Assembly (NCBI GenBank): GCA_044869805.1
Contig: JBIOXV010000105.1
Span: 1 to 64,000 of the forward strand
Length of the DNA: 64,000 nucleotides
Source of the DNA: CAWDVR01 sp044869805
GTDB lineage: Bacteria; Acidobacteriota; Thermoanaerobaculia; Multivoradales; SZUA-115
Direction of reading: 5' to 3'
The number at the start of each line of letters is the position of its first letter. The stretch's first letter is position 1. The position numbers and the translations under genes are program-made. Positions 8,680-17,882 of this stretch are shown here, piece by piece. The notes below the pieces were generated by a model, which worked only from the letters and a program-made list of their open reading frames with translations, did not search any database and was not told the origin of the DNA.

Positions 8680-9797
8680 CGCGCGATCCCTTCCCCGCCC
8701 AAAGGCGGCGGTCGCCCTGCCTCGGCCGCCGCTCGCTCCGCCGGGGCGGCTCCCGACGGCTCCGCGGCGTCGAGGGGCCGGCCTTCGTACTCGCCGGTCA
8801 GGGTGCGCAGGAAGGCGGCGATCGCCGCCGTCTCCGCGGCCTCGAGCCGCTGGCCGAGCTGATAGCGCGCCATCACGGTCACCGCCTGCTCGAGGGTGGC
8901 GGCCGAGCCGTCGTGGAAGTAGGGCGCGGTCAGCGCCACGTTGCGCAGGCTGGGCACCTTGAACACGTGGCGGTCGCGCGGGTCGCCGGTGACGTTGAAA
9001 CGCCCGAGGTCGGCGTCGGTCACCCCACCGCGGTCGGCGAAGTAGTCGCCCACCGTCCCGAAGCGCTGGAACATGTTGCCGCCCATGCCCTCGCCCTGGT
9101 GGCAGGCGACGCAGCCCAGGTCCTTGAACAGCCGGTAGCCTTCCACCTCGGTGGGCGAGAGGGCATCCCGCTGGCCCAGCAGATAGCGGTCGAAGCGCGA
9201 GCCGGGCGTCGAGAGGGAGCCGATGAAGGCCACCAGCGCGTCGGTGACGGCCTCCTCGTCGATCTCGCCGTAGAGCGCCGAGAGCTCCCGCCGATAGGCC
9301 TCGTCTGCCGCCAGCAGCTCGGCGATCTCCGCCCAAGCTCTGCCCATCTCGTGCTCGCGGGCCTCGTCGATCTGCGCCGCGAGGTCCGCGGCTCTGCCGT
9401 CCCAGAACTGGCGGAAATTGCGCGCGCTGTTGAAGACCGTCGGCGTGTTGACCGGCGTCCGACTGCCGCTCAGGCCCACCGAGCGGACCAGGCCGTCCAC
9501 TCCACCGCGCGCCAGGTCGTGGCATTTCGCGCACGAGCGGCTGCCATCGCGCGACAGCATGGGCTCGTGGAAGAGCCGGCGGCCGAGCGCCACCTTCCGC
9601 GCATCGGCCGGCGAGGCCGGCGACAGGGGCCGGATCGGCTCGTTGGAAGCGGCGAGGGGCGACACGGCGATCGCCATCGGCGCCTGCTCCATCTCCTCTC
9701 CGCGTGGCCAGGTGAGGTAGGTGGCCCACACCACCAGCGCCGCGGCGCCGGGAAGCAGGAGCCTTCCCCACCCACGCCACCGGCGCGGCCGGTTCAC
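8676..9797 (-). CDS. Di-heme cytochrome c peroxidase / MauG-family protein
   Basis: A 373-residue protein with an N-terminal membrane anchor or uncleaved signal (about 12-30) and two c-type heme motifs, CAKCH at 89-93 and CVACH at 229-233. The order and spacing fit the bacterial di-heme cytochrome c peroxidase/MauG family, as do 'LGRRLFHEP', 'RTPVNTPTVFN' and 'FKVPSLRNVALTAPYFHDGS'. Family members reduce hydrogen peroxide with electrons from small cytochromes or carry out oxidative protein modification in the periplasm. The GTG start forms a GTGA overlap with the clpV stop, and its own stop overlaps the sensor kinase start. A peroxidase inside a T6SS operon is unusual; it may protect the cell from oxidative attack or feed the adjacent sensor. 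Confidence 0.9.
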   Translation of the reverse strand: MNRPRRWRGWGRLLLPGAAALVVWATYLTWPRGEEMEQAPMAIAVSPLAASNEPIRPLSPASPADARKVALGRRLFHEPMLSRDGSRSCAKCHDLARGGVDGLVRSVGLSGSRTPVNTPTVFNSARNFRQFWDGRAADLAAQIDEAREHEMGRAWAEIAELLAADEAYRRELSALYGEIDEEAVTDALVAFIGSLSTPGSRFDRYLLGQRDALSPTEVEGYRLFKDLGCVACHQGEGMGGNMFQRFGTVGDYFADRGGVTDADLGRFNVTGDPRDRHVFKVPSLRNVALTAPYFHDGSAATLEQAVTVMARYQLGQRLEAAETAAIAAFLRTLTGEYEGRPLDAAEPSGAAPAERAAAEAGRPPPLGGEGIAR

Positions 9798-12484
9798 ACG
9801 AACCTCCCCATCTCGTCGACCGAGATGTAGACCTTCTCGAAGCTCTCGCCGCGCGCCATGCGCTCGAGAATGCGGGTGGAGAGCTCGGGCAGCAGGGTCT
9901 GGGTGAGGATATGGTCGATGTTGCGGGCGCCGCTGTCGGTCACCGTGCAGCGCTCGGCGAGCGAGTCGATCAGGGCGCGGTCGTAGGCCAGCTCGGCGCG
10001 GTGGTGCTCGCGGATGCGCCGCTTGACGTGGGCCAGCTTGAGCTCGACGATGCGCACGATCTCGGCCTTGCCCAGCGGGTAGTAGGGCACCACCACCAGG
10101 CGGCCGAGGAAGGCCGGCCGGAAGTGGTGCGCCAGGGCCGGCCGCAGCGACTCGATCAGGCTGTCTGGCTCCGGCCGCGAGCCGGGCTCGCGGCAGGCGT
10201 CGAGGATCACCTGGCTGGCGGCGTTGGTGGTGGCCAGGATGACGGTGTTCTTGAAGTCCACCGGCACCCCCTCGCCGTCCTCGAGCACTCCCTTGTCGAA
10301 GACCTGGAAGAAGAGCTCGGTGACGTCCGGGTGGGCCTTCTCGATCTCGTCGAGCAGTACCACGCTGTGCGGCCGACGGCGCACCGCCTCGGTGAGCACG
10401 CCGCCGCCGCCGTAGCCCACGTAGCCCGGCGGCGCGCCCTTCAAGGTGGCTACCGAGTGCGCCTCCTGGAACTCGGTCATGTTGACCGAGATCAGGTTGC
10501 GCTCGCCGCCGTAGAGCAGCTCGGCCAGGGCGAGCGCGGTCTCCGTCTTGCCGACTCCGGTCGGCCCCACGAGCAGGAACACGCCCTTGGGCTTGGCCGG
10601 GTCCTCGAGCCCGGCGCGCGAGGTGGCGATGCGCCGGCAGAGGGCGTCGAGGGCCTGCGCCTGCCCCACCACGCGCTCGGCCAGGCGCTCCTTGAGCGTC
10701 AGCACGCCCGCCACCTCGTCGGCCAGCATGCGGCCGGCGGGCACCCCGGTCCAGCCGGAGACCACCGCCGCCACCACCCGCCCGTCCACGGCGGCGGGCA
10801 CCATGGGCTCGGCGCCCTGCAGCGCGGCGAGCGCCGCGTGCTGGTTCCTGAGCCGCGCGGCGAGCGCCGGCGGCGCGCGGCGTGACGGGTCGTCGCCCAC
10901 TCCGGCCTCGTCCTCGCCCGCCTCGAGCCCGGCCAGCTCCGCCTCGAGCTTGCGGATCTCGGCCACCGCCACGCGCTCCTCTTGCCAGCGCTCGGCGAGC
11001 GCCGCCCGCTCGGCCTCGAGCCCCTCGATCTCGCGCGCCAGCTCCGCCGCGCCGTCTCGGCTGCGCGGCGTGTCCTCGCCTTCACGGCGCAGGATCTCGA
11101 GCTCGGCCTTGCGGCGCCTCAAGCTGCGGTCCACGTCCTCGATAGCGGAGGGCGTGGTCTCCTGCGCCAGGGCGACGCGGGCGCAGGCGGTGTCGAGCAC
11201 GCTGATCGCCTTGTCCGGCAGCCGGCGCTCGGAGAGGTAGCGGTGCGAGAGGCGCACGGCGTCGCGCACCGCCTCGTCGAGCACCGACACGCCGTGGTGG
11301 CGCTCGAGGTGGGCCACCAGGCCGCGCAGCATGTCGATGGCCGAGTCCTCGTCCGGCTCTTCCACCTTGACGAGCTGGAAGCGGCGGGCGAGCGCGGGGT
11401 CTTTCTCGAAGTACTTCTTGTACTCGCTCCAGGTGGTGGCGGCCAGGGTGCGCAGCTCGCCGCGCGCCAGCGCCGGCTTGAGCAGGTTGGCGGCGTCGCC
11501 CTGGCCAGCCGAGCCACCGGCCCCGATCAGGGTGTGGGCCTCGTCGATGAACAGGATGACCGGCCTCGCCGCTGCCTTGACCTCGGCGATCACCTTCTTC
11601 ACCCGTTCCTCGAACTCGCCCTTGATGCCGGCGCCCGCCTGCAGCAGGCCGAGGTCGAGGGTGCGCACGGAGATCCCGGACAGGGCCTCCGGTACGTCGC
11701 CGGCAACCACTCTGAGGGCGAAGCCCTCGGCGATGGCGGTCTTGCCCACGCCGGCGTCGCCCACCAGGATGGGGTTGTTCTGCCGCCGCCGGGTCAGGAT
11801 GTCGACCACCTGGCGGATCTCGGCGTCGCGGCCGCGGATGGGGTCGATGCGGCCGGCCCGCGCCTCGGCGGTCAAATCCAGGGTGTAGCGGCCGAGGGCC
11901 GAGCCGTCCCTCTGGGCCGAGCCGTCGGCCTGCGTCGAGTCGTCGGCGGGCGCTGCCCCGATCCCGCTCGCCCCGCCGGAGGCCGGCCGCGGCGCGGCGC
12001 GCGCGCCCTCCTCCGCCGAGTTGCGGATCAGGTCGCGCAGGTGCTCGGAGAGCGCCTGGCGCGGGATGCGGGTCAAGATCGGGCACGACTCGAGGATCGG
12101 CCCGCGCAGCGCCTCGTCCTCGAACAGGGCGAGCAGCAGGGCGCCGGAGCGGATGGTTTCGGACTCGAGGTTGAGCTGCGCGTGCAGGAAGCCCTGGCGC
12201 AGCAGCCGCACCACCTGCGGCGAGAGCGCCGGCGTGCGGCTGTTGCCGCGGTCGAAGGACTCGAGCGCCTTGGTGAGCTGGCGCGCCACGTCGGCGGTGG
12301 CCACGTCGAAGTAGCGCAGCACCGGGTGCAGATCGGTGGCCGGCAGGTCGAGCAGCTTGACGAGCAGGTGCTCCACCTCCACGTTGTAGTGGGTCTGAGC
12401 CACGCACAGCGCGGCGGCGGTTTCCAGCGCGCGCCGGCAGACCTGATTGAGCTTGCCGATCAGGGTCTTGACCTCGCTGCTCAT
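9794..12484 (-). CDS. clpV: T6SS sheath-disassembly ATPase ClpV (TssH)
   Basis: A protein of 896 residues, normal for ClpV. The N-domain (about 1-165) binds the TssB/TssC sheath in known systems. AAA+ domain 1 has Walker A GDAGVGKT at 242-249 and Walker B ILFIDEAH. A coiled-coil middle domain spans about 450-520. AAA+ domain 2 has Walker A GPTGVGKT at 640-647 and Walker B VVLLDEIEKAH. It hydrolyses ATP to pull apart the contracted sheath so its parts can be reused. The ATG at 12484 was chosen because it overlaps the tssG stop (ATGA) and begins directly with the conserved N-domain. Its position between tssG and the peroxidase keeps it in the same transcript. Confidence 0.95.
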   Translation of the reverse strand: MSSEVKTLIGKLNQVCRRALETAAALCVAQTHYNVEVEHLLVKLLDLPATDLHPVLRYFDVATADVARQLTKALESFDRGNSRTPALSPQVVRLLRQGFLHAQLNLESETIRSGALLLALFEDEALRGPILESCPILTRIPRQALSEHLRDLIRNSAEEGARAAPRPASGGASGIGAAPADDSTQADGSAQRDGSALGRYTLDLTAEARAGRIDPIRGRDAEIRQVVDILTRRRQNNPILVGDAGVGKTAIAEGFALRVVAGDVPEALSGISVRTLDLGLLQAGAGIKGEFEERVKKVIAEVKAAARPVILFIDEAHTLIGAGGSAGQGDAANLLKPALARGELRTLAATTWSEYKKYFEKDPALARRFQLVKVEEPDEDSAIDMLRGLVAHLERHHGVSVLDEAVRDAVRLSHRYLSERRLPDKAISVLDTACARVALAQETTPSAIEDVDRSLRRRKAELEILRREGEDTPRSRDGAAELAREIEGLEAERAALAERWQEERVAVAEIRKLEAELAGLEAGEDEAGVGDDPSRRAPPALAARLRNQHAALAALQGAEPMVPAAVDGRVVAAVVSGWTGVPAGRMLADEVAGVLTLKERLAERVVGQAQALDALCRRIATSRAGLEDPAKPKGVFLLVGPTGVGKTETALALAELLYGGERNLISVNMTEFQEAHSVATLKGAPPGYVGYGGGGVLTEAVRRRPHSVVLLDEIEKAHPDVTELFFQVFDKGVLEDGEGVPVDFKNTVILATTNAASQVILDACREPGSRPEPDSLIESLRPALAHHFRPAFLGRLVVVPYYPLGKAEIVRIVELKLAHVKRRIREHHRAELAYDRALIDSLAERCTVTDSGARNIDHILTQTLLPELSTRILERMARGESFEKVYISVDEMGRFV

Positions 12485-13626
12485 GCGCGCCCTCTGAGCA
12501 CCACCTGCCCGTCGCCGGGAGCCAGCCGGCGGGTGGAGAGCCAGGAGGTCCAGCCCAGGCGGGCGCCGCCGGCGCCGCCCAGCCGAAGCTCCGGTGCCGC
12601 CGGCCGCGCCGCCGGGTGTGGGGCGGGCTCGCCGGGTGGTCGGCCGCCCGCCCGGGCCGGGAGCCGCGCCGACCACCCGAGCCGCGCGTCTCCCGCCCGG
12701 CCGAGTCGCAGGGGTGGCCTCTCCCCCGCCGCGAGCCTCAGCCGCACGACGAAGCCCAGCTCCTCGCCCACATAGAAGCGCACCAGGGAGACGAGCGGCC
12801 GGAAGGCGCCGCCGGTGGGCAGGAAGTCGAGGAACCGAGGCAGCGACAACGGCCCCACACGGAGCTCGAAGCTTGCCTGCTGGTCCCAGATGCGCGAGCC
12901 CAGGACCGCGCTCTCCCCGAGCCGGTGGTTCACCCCGCGCCGGCCGATGCGGGTACGCTCCCCGTCGCCGAGCTCCAGCCAGGCGCCGCGGAAGGGCTCG
13001 ACCTCGACCGGCACGCCGAAGTGCTGCGACAGGAGCCGCGGCAGCCCCACCATCGGCCGCTGGATGCCGGCGAGCAGGCCGGCGTGGATGAGCAGCGAGC
13101 GGTCCCGAACTCCCATGCGGCCCAAGAGGCCCGGCGAGCCGAGCCCCAGGAAGGCGTAGAGGGTGCCGGCCACGCGCCCCTGGTCCGGCGGCCGGTGGCT
13201 GGCGGCCGGGCGGTACTTCTTGCGCGCCCGGTAGAACAGGCTGATCAGGCGGTGGTTGAAGAGGTCGAGGAAGTCAGCGGCGGTCTTGTCCTTGGAGGCC
13301 AGCCGCCGCAGGATGAGCTCGGTGACGTGCTGGGGAAGCGGGCCGAACTCGCCCGCCAGGCCCATGAACGACACCGTCATCCGCGCCGGCCCGCCGCCGG
13401 GCGGCGGCGGCTCGACCTTCACCACCTCGCCGGGAGGGAAGCCCAACGTCACCCGCGACGAGAAACGCACCGCCTCGGACCCGGGGACGGTGCCGTCTCC
13501 GAGCTCGGCCGGGCGGCGCTGCAGAGCCTCCAGCAGGCGCACGGCCTGCAGGAACTCGAAGCGGTGGCCCTCGGCGACGAGGCCCTCGCTTACGCCAGTC
13601 TTCTTTCCCCAGCGATAGGCGGCCAT
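12481..13626 (-). CDS. tssG: T6SS baseplate protein TssG
   Basis: A protein of about 381 residues, close to the family norm. It begins with the typical 'F.FLQAVRLLE' segment and has 'VRFSSRVTLGFPPGEV', 'VSFMGLAGEFGPLPQHVTELIL' and 'DFLDLFNHRLISLFYRARKKYRP', all hallmarks of TssG (ImpH/VasB). TssG forms the wedge of the baseplate with TssF. The start is uncertain between ATG 13626 and GTG 13635; both lie inside the 3' end of tssF, so the genes overlap by some 37-46 bases. The C-terminal 60 residues are rich in Arg/Pro/Ala and extend past the conserved part. The stop overlaps the clpV start. Confidence 0.93.
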   Translation of the reverse strand: MAAYRWGKKTGVSEGLVAEGHRFEFLQAVRLLEALQRRPAELGDGTVPGSEAVRFSSRVTLGFPPGEVVKVEPPPPGGGPARMTVSFMGLAGEFGPLPQHVTELILRRLASKDKTAADFLDLFNHRLISLFYRARKKYRPAASHRPPDQGRVAGTLYAFLGLGSPGLLGRMGVRDRSLLIHAGLLAGIQRPMVGLPRLLSQHFGVPVEVEPFRGAWLELGDGERTRIGRRGVNHRLGESAVLGSRIWDQQASFELRVGPLSLPRFLDFLPTGGAFRPLVSLVRFYVGEELGFVVRLRLAAGERPPLRLGRAGDARLGWSARLPARAGGRPPGEPAPHPAARPAAPELRLGGAGGARLGWTSWLSTRRLAPGDGQVVLRGRA

Positions 13627-15398
13627 CGCTTCCACTCGCCTTCCCGCTCGTGACGGCGAAGCACGAGCTGGCTGAAGGAATTGGTCGAGGCATAGAGCGC
13701 GAAGAAGTGGTTGAGCACGGCGCCGAGCAGGAAGGCGCTGCCGCCCACGAACCGCCCTTCGTCGAGAGTGAGAGTGATCTCGTGGCCTTTGCAGAAGCCC
13801 CGCCAGGCGCTCCTGCCCAGCAGGCGCACCACCTGGCGCACCTCCATGGCGCGGATGCCGCCGATCTGATGGTGCACAGAGGCCGCCTCCGAGCCGCAGT
13901 ACAGACGCAGGATCTCGCGCAGCGCCTTGACGCTCTCGCGCTCTCCGGAGACCGAGAGGTAGTTGAGCGACAGGTGGGAGACCAGCCGCCACAGGGTCTG
14001 GCCGGAGAGCGGCGGCGAGATCTGCGGCGTGGGCTTCTTGAGGCACACCACACGCCCCACCGGCACCGGCTCGTCGATCGACAGCAGCGCGCCGGCCGGC
14101 ATCTGCGCCGCCAGCGCGCGGTTGGTGCACAGGGTGTGGGCGAAGACAGTCTCCATCGGCGGCCGCGTGGGCTTGAAGTCGAGGTCGAGGAAGGAGAGCA
14201 GGGTCTCGGTCCCCACCACGTCCTGGTACAGGGAGAGCACCCGCCGCGCGTGCCAGAACACCCGCTGCCCGCGCTCGCTCATCTCGTGGGTGAAGGCGTA
14301 GAACGGGGCGAGCTCGCGGCTCGGCTCGGCGGGATCGGAGGAGCCCGAGACCTTGAGGATGGAGTGGATCTCGGTGGTCTTCTCCCGCCGGTCGTCAGCC
14401 ACCAGCCGGTACTCGAGCCGGCGATGGTCGACGCGGATCGGCTCGCTGGTGCGGGTGAAGAGGTTGATGATCGGCGTCGCGCCGAGGACGAAGTTCTCCG
14501 GCCCGATCGGCAGTCGCGAGGACGGCGCCTGGTCGAGCAGGAAGAGCACGTCGATGGTGCCGCCGCTCGCCACGCCTCGGAGGCCGCCGAGGTCGAAGAA
14601 CAGGAACTTGTCGGGGAACGCGAAGTACTCCTGCAGCAGCCGGTAGGCCGGCTGGGCGTGCTCGGGATAGGGCAGCACGGCCTCGTCGAGGCCGAAGCCC
14701 ACCGGCTGGACGGGCTCGCCCGGCAGCCGGCGCGGAGTGCGCTCTCCCGCGGGCAGCAGCTCGACGCGCAGCGTGCGGTTGAGCAGCAGCTCCCAGACCC
14801 TGCCCACCAGCATCAGGTCGCCGTCCAAGAAGAAGCGCAGCCGGTCGAGCTCCAGCTTCTCGAAGGGCTCGCCCTGGGCAACGAGGCGCAGGCGCAGCAC
14901 CGCCGCCACGTCGCCCTGCTGGTCGAGGAAGGTATAGCGGTCCGGCACCTCGAAGGCGGCCTCGGTCACCTCCACCGGCCACAGAGTCAGCGGGTAACAG
15001 GTGCGGAAGCGGCAGATGTCTCCGTGCTCCGGGTGGGCGAAGAGGCCCGCCCCCCGCGGCACGTCGTAGCCGGAGCTGAGGCTCGCCCGCTGCGGGTCCA
15101 CGTCGAAGCGCGCCACCGACAGCGAGGGGATGGGCTGCACCAGGTGCGGATAGAGGATCTGCAGCAGCTCGGCGGCGATCTCCGGAAAATCGTTGTCGAG
15201 GCTGCGCTGGATGCGGGCAGTGAGGAAAGCGAAGGACTCGATGAGGCGCTCGACGTGGGGGTCGGCGCTCTGGTCAGGCGCCAGCTCCAGGCGCGCCGCC
15301 ACCTTGGGGTAGGTGCGGGCGAACTCCTGGCCCAGGCGCCGCAGGTAGAGCAGCTCCTCCCAGTAGTAGCGCAGGAATTCTTCATCCAGCGGCTGCAT
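13590..15398 (-). CDS. tssF: T6SS baseplate protein TssF
   Basis: A protein of 602 residues, the expected length for TssF (ImpG/VasA). It starts with the signature 'EEFLRYYWEELLYLRRLGQEFARTYP' region and continues with 'DPHVERLIESFAFLTARI' and 'FPEIAAELLQILYPHL'. TssF pairs with TssG in the baseplate wedge that sits on the membrane complex. The ATG start lies 17 bases inside the end of tssE and the stop lies inside tssG, so tssE-F-G form an overlapping block that favours balanced synthesis. Confidence 0.95.
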   Translation of the reverse strand: MQPLDEEFLRYYWEELLYLRRLGQEFARTYPKVAARLELAPDQSADPHVERLIESFAFLTARIQRSLDNDFPEIAAELLQILYPHLVQPIPSLSVARFDVDPQRASLSSGYDVPRGAGLFAHPEHGDICRFRTCYPLTLWPVEVTEAAFEVPDRYTFLDQQGDVAAVLRLRLVAQGEPFEKLELDRLRFFLDGDLMLVGRVWELLLNRTLRVELLPAGERTPRRLPGEPVQPVGFGLDEAVLPYPEHAQPAYRLLQEYFAFPDKFLFFDLGGLRGVASGGTIDVLFLLDQAPSSRLPIGPENFVLGATPIINLFTRTSEPIRVDHRRLEYRLVADDRREKTTEIHSILKVSGSSDPAEPSRELAPFYAFTHEMSERGQRVFWHARRVLSLYQDVVGTETLLSFLDLDFKPTRPPMETVFAHTLCTNRALAAQMPAGALLSIDEPVPVGRVVCLKKPTPQISPPLSGQTLWRLVSHLSLNYLSVSGERESVKALREILRLYCGSEAASVHHQIGGIRAMEVRQVVRLLGRSAWRGFCKGHEITLTLDEGRFVGGSAFLLGAVLNHFFALYASTNSFSQLVLRRHEREGEWKRWPPIAGERRLA

Positions 15399-15852
15399 GG
15401 ACCTCCACGCCGTTGCGGCGCTGGGCGAAGACGGTCATGAACGAGATCGGCTCGTCGATCGACTCGCTGGCCAGGGAGGCCTGGATGCGCCCCACCAGCC
15501 CCTCCTCGAGGTCGGCCGCCGCCTCCACCTCCACCCGCACTTCCTTGAGGCGCGGCTCGAAGGCGGTGATGGCCTCGGCGAGCTCCCGGCCCAGGCGTTC
15601 GCGGTCGGCCGGGTTGGCGGGCGATACCTCGCGGAAGTCCGGGATGCCGTAGTCGATCACCGTGCGCGACCGGCCTTCGAGCCGGTGCGACGGGAGAGGG
15701 AGGCGGGTGTTGAACAACCGCTCCAGCTCCCGCCGCACCGACTCGACGAGCTCGGCGCGCGTCAAGGTGCGCGCCGGCGGCGTCTCGTGGTGGACGCCGG
15801 GGTGCTCGTCGACCAGGCGGTCGAACAGCGGGGTGGGAGCCTCGCTAGGCAA
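15382..15852 (-). CDS. tssE: T6SS baseplate protein TssE (gp25-like)
   Basis: A 156-residue protein of the gp25/GPW family. It shows the usual 'LFDRL' start, 'LFNTR', 'SVIDYGIPDF'-type segment (here TVIDYGIPDFREVS) and an acidic beta-rich C-terminus. TssE caps the baseplate and starts sheath polymerisation. The start is a TTG at 15852 that overlaps the hcp stop by eight bases; no ATG or GTG fits as well in front of the conserved LFDRL segment. The unusual start may keep TssE low relative to Hcp, consistent with its low copy number in the machine. Confidence 0.9.
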   Translation of the reverse strand: MPSEAPTPLFDRLVDEHPGVHHETPPARTLTRAELVESVRRELERLFNTRLPLPSHRLEGRSRTVIDYGIPDFREVSPANPADRERLGRELAEAITAFEPRLKEVRVEVEAAADLEEGLVGRIQASLASESIDEPISFMTVFAQRRNGVEVHAAAG

Positions 15853-16348
15853 TCTTGCGCTGCTCCAGGTCGTGCTTGGCCGGCTTGTTGCCGCCGCCGG
15901 TGCCGTCGGCCTGCTTCTGCTCGATGGTGGTGTACTGGATGGTGCCGTAGTCGAGCGAGACGTTCTCCACCGGGCGGTCGCCCGGGCCGCCGGACATGCT
16001 GATGTTGGCGAGCACCACGTGGGTCATCAGGATCTCGAGATGTTTGACGGGCTTGTTGTCCGTGGCGCCGTCGGCGGCCCAGCAGGTGATCGTCGCCTTG
16101 CCGAACTGCTTGCCCGCCCAGTGGTATTTCAGCAGCTCGGCCGACGCGCCGTCCATGTATTTGGAGAAAGAAAGGTTCTGATGGTTCGCCTGCTCCGAGG
16201 TGCTGCCGGGAGTCGAGCGAGTGGTCGTGGTGGGCTGCGAGGAGCCGTGGTTCCACGACAGGATCTCGATCTCGTCCTTGTGCTCGGCGGCGGTGGAGCC
16301 CGACTTGACCTCGGGCTCCTCGAACTTCAGGTACATGTTGGTTGCCAT
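15845..16348 (-). CDS. hcp: T6SS inner-tube protein Hcp (TssD)
   Basis: A protein of 167 residues. It begins 'MATNMYLKFEE' and has the usual 'I.ILSWNHGSSQP', 'F.KYMDGASAELLKYHWAGKQF' and 'HVVLANISMSGG.GDRPVENVSLDYGTIQYTT' beta-strands of the Hcp fold. Hexamers stack into the tube that is expelled by sheath contraction and can carry small effectors. The ATG at 16348 was chosen for its strong GGAGAG ribosome site and the normal N-terminus, not the longer open frame. The gene lies 28 bases after tssC and runs into tssE. Confidence 0.95.
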   Translation of the reverse strand: MATNMYLKFEEPEVKSGSTAAEHKDEIEILSWNHGSSQPTTTTRSTPGSTSEQANHQNLSFSKYMDGASAELLKYHWAGKQFGKATITCWAADGATDNKPVKHLEILMTHVVLANISMSGGPGDRPVENVSLDYGTIQYTTIEQKQADGTGGGNKPAKHDLEQRKIA

Positions 16349-16376
16349 GCAATCTCTCCTTCCCTGGCAGGGGCCG

Positions 16377-17882
16377 TTACGCCGCCGGCGGCGGCAGCTC
16401 GGCCACCAGGCGGATCGAGGTAGACAGCTCTTCGAGCTGGAAATGGGGTCGCAGGAACGCCACGGCGCGGAAAGCACCGGGCTTGCCGGGAATGTCGGAC
16501 ACGTCGACCCGCGCATCGCGCAGCGGGTAGCGGGCCTTGAGCTCCTGGCCGGCCTCGTCGATGGCCAAGATGTAGTTGTTGATCCAGCGGTTGAGGAACA
16601 GGGCCATGGTCTGGCGGGTCTGGAAGCTGCCGATCTTGTCGCGGCAGATGACTTTGAGGTAGTGCGCGAAGCGCGACGCCGCCAGGATGTAGGGCAGGCG
16701 GGCCGAGATGCGCGAGTTGGCGTTGGCCTCGTCGGTGTCGTAGAGCTTCGGCTTCTGCGTGGTCTGGCCGCCGAAGAACACGGCGAAGTCCGTGCCCTTG
16801 CAGTGGCAGAGCGAGATGAACCCCAGGTTGTTGAGCTCGTTCTCGCGGCGGTCGGTGATGGCGATCTCGGTCGGGCACTTCAGGGCCGCGTCGCCCTCGT
16901 CGGTCTTGAAGGTGTGGGTGGGCAGGTTCTCGACCTTGCCACCGCCCTCGACGCCGCGGATCGCGGCGCACCAGCCGTAGAGCGCGAAGGCGTTGGTGAT
17001 GCGCTGGGCGAGCGCGTAGGCGGCGTTGCCCCACAGGTACTTGCCATGGTCCGTGCCGTCCACCTCCTCTTCGAGGTTGAACTCCTCGACGGGCGTGGTC
17101 TCGGCGCCGTAGGGGAGGCGCAGCAGGATGTGCGGCAGGGTCAGCGAGACGTAGCGCGAGTCTTCGTCGGCCTGGAACGAGCGCCACTTGGTGAGCTCGG
17201 AGGACTCGAAGATCTTCGCCAGGTCGCGCGGGTTGCCGAGCTCGGTGAAGCTGTCCATGTCGAACAGCGCCGGGGCGGCGGCGGCGATGAACGGCGCGTG
17301 GGCGGCGGCGGCGACGCTGGAGATCAGCCGCAGCAGGGTCATGTCCTGCTGGCTCCGGCCGAACTCGTAGTCGCCCACCAGGAAGCTGTAGGGGTTGCCG
17401 CCGAAGGTGCCGTACTCCTCCTCGTAGACCTTCTTGAAGAGGTTGCTCTGGTCGAACTCGGAGGCTGTCTCGAGGTCTTTCTGCAGGTCCTTCTTCGATA
17501 CGTTGAGCAGCCGCAGCTTGAGGTTGGTGCCGGTCTCGGTGTTCATCACCAGGTAGTGCAGGCCCCGCCACGAGGCCTCGAGGCGCTGGAGCTCGGGCGA
17601 GTGCAGGATCTCGTTGATCTGCGCCGACAGGAGGTCGTCGATCTTGGCGATCTGGTCCTCGATCGACGCCATGGTGTCGGCACCCACCGTCATCTTCTGG
17701 TCGAGGATCTGGTGCACGAACTCGCCCACCAGGTCGCGGGCGAGCTGCTTCTGGCTGTCGTCGCGGGCCATCTTGCCCTGGGCGACGACCTTGTCCAGCA
17801 GGGTCGTTTCCTGCGCCGCGGTCGTGGCCTCGGCGGCCGGAGCGGCGCCGGCGTCTTCACCGGCCTTCTTCTTGTCAGCCAT
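16377..17882 (-). CDS. tssC: T6SS sheath large subunit TssC
   Basis: A protein of 501 residues, typical of TssC (VipB/EvpB). Conserved segments include 'ASWRGLHYLV', 'FGGNPYSFLVGDYEFG', 'PFIAAAAP.LF', 'LPHILLRLPYG', the 'RDKIGSF....' region and the C-terminal 'PGAFRAVAFLRPHFQLEELSTSIRLVAELP'. With TssB it builds the contractile sheath around the Hcp tube. The ATG at 17882 has GGAGGGAAG at good spacing; an in-frame ATG at 17897 would add five residues. The gene overlaps the end of tssB by eight bases. Confidence 0.96.
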   Translation of the reverse strand: MADKKKAGEDAGAAPAAEATTAAQETTLLDKVVAQGKMARDDSQKQLARDLVGEFVHQILDQKMTVGADTMASIEDQIAKIDDLLSAQINEILHSPELQRLEASWRGLHYLVMNTETGTNLKLRLLNVSKKDLQKDLETASEFDQSNLFKKVYEEEYGTFGGNPYSFLVGDYEFGRSQQDMTLLRLISSVAAAAHAPFIAAAAPALFDMDSFTELGNPRDLAKIFESSELTKWRSFQADEDSRYVSLTLPHILLRLPYGAETTPVEEFNLEEEVDGTDHGKYLWGNAAYALAQRITNAFALYGWCAAIRGVEGGGKVENLPTHTFKTDEGDAALKCPTEIAITDRRENELNNLGFISLCHCKGTDFAVFFGGQTTQKPKLYDTDEANANSRISARLPYILAASRFAHYLKVICRDKIGSFQTRQTMALFLNRWINNYILAIDEAGQELKARYPLRDARVDVSDIPGKPGAFRAVAFLRPHFQLEELSTSIRLVAELPPPAA

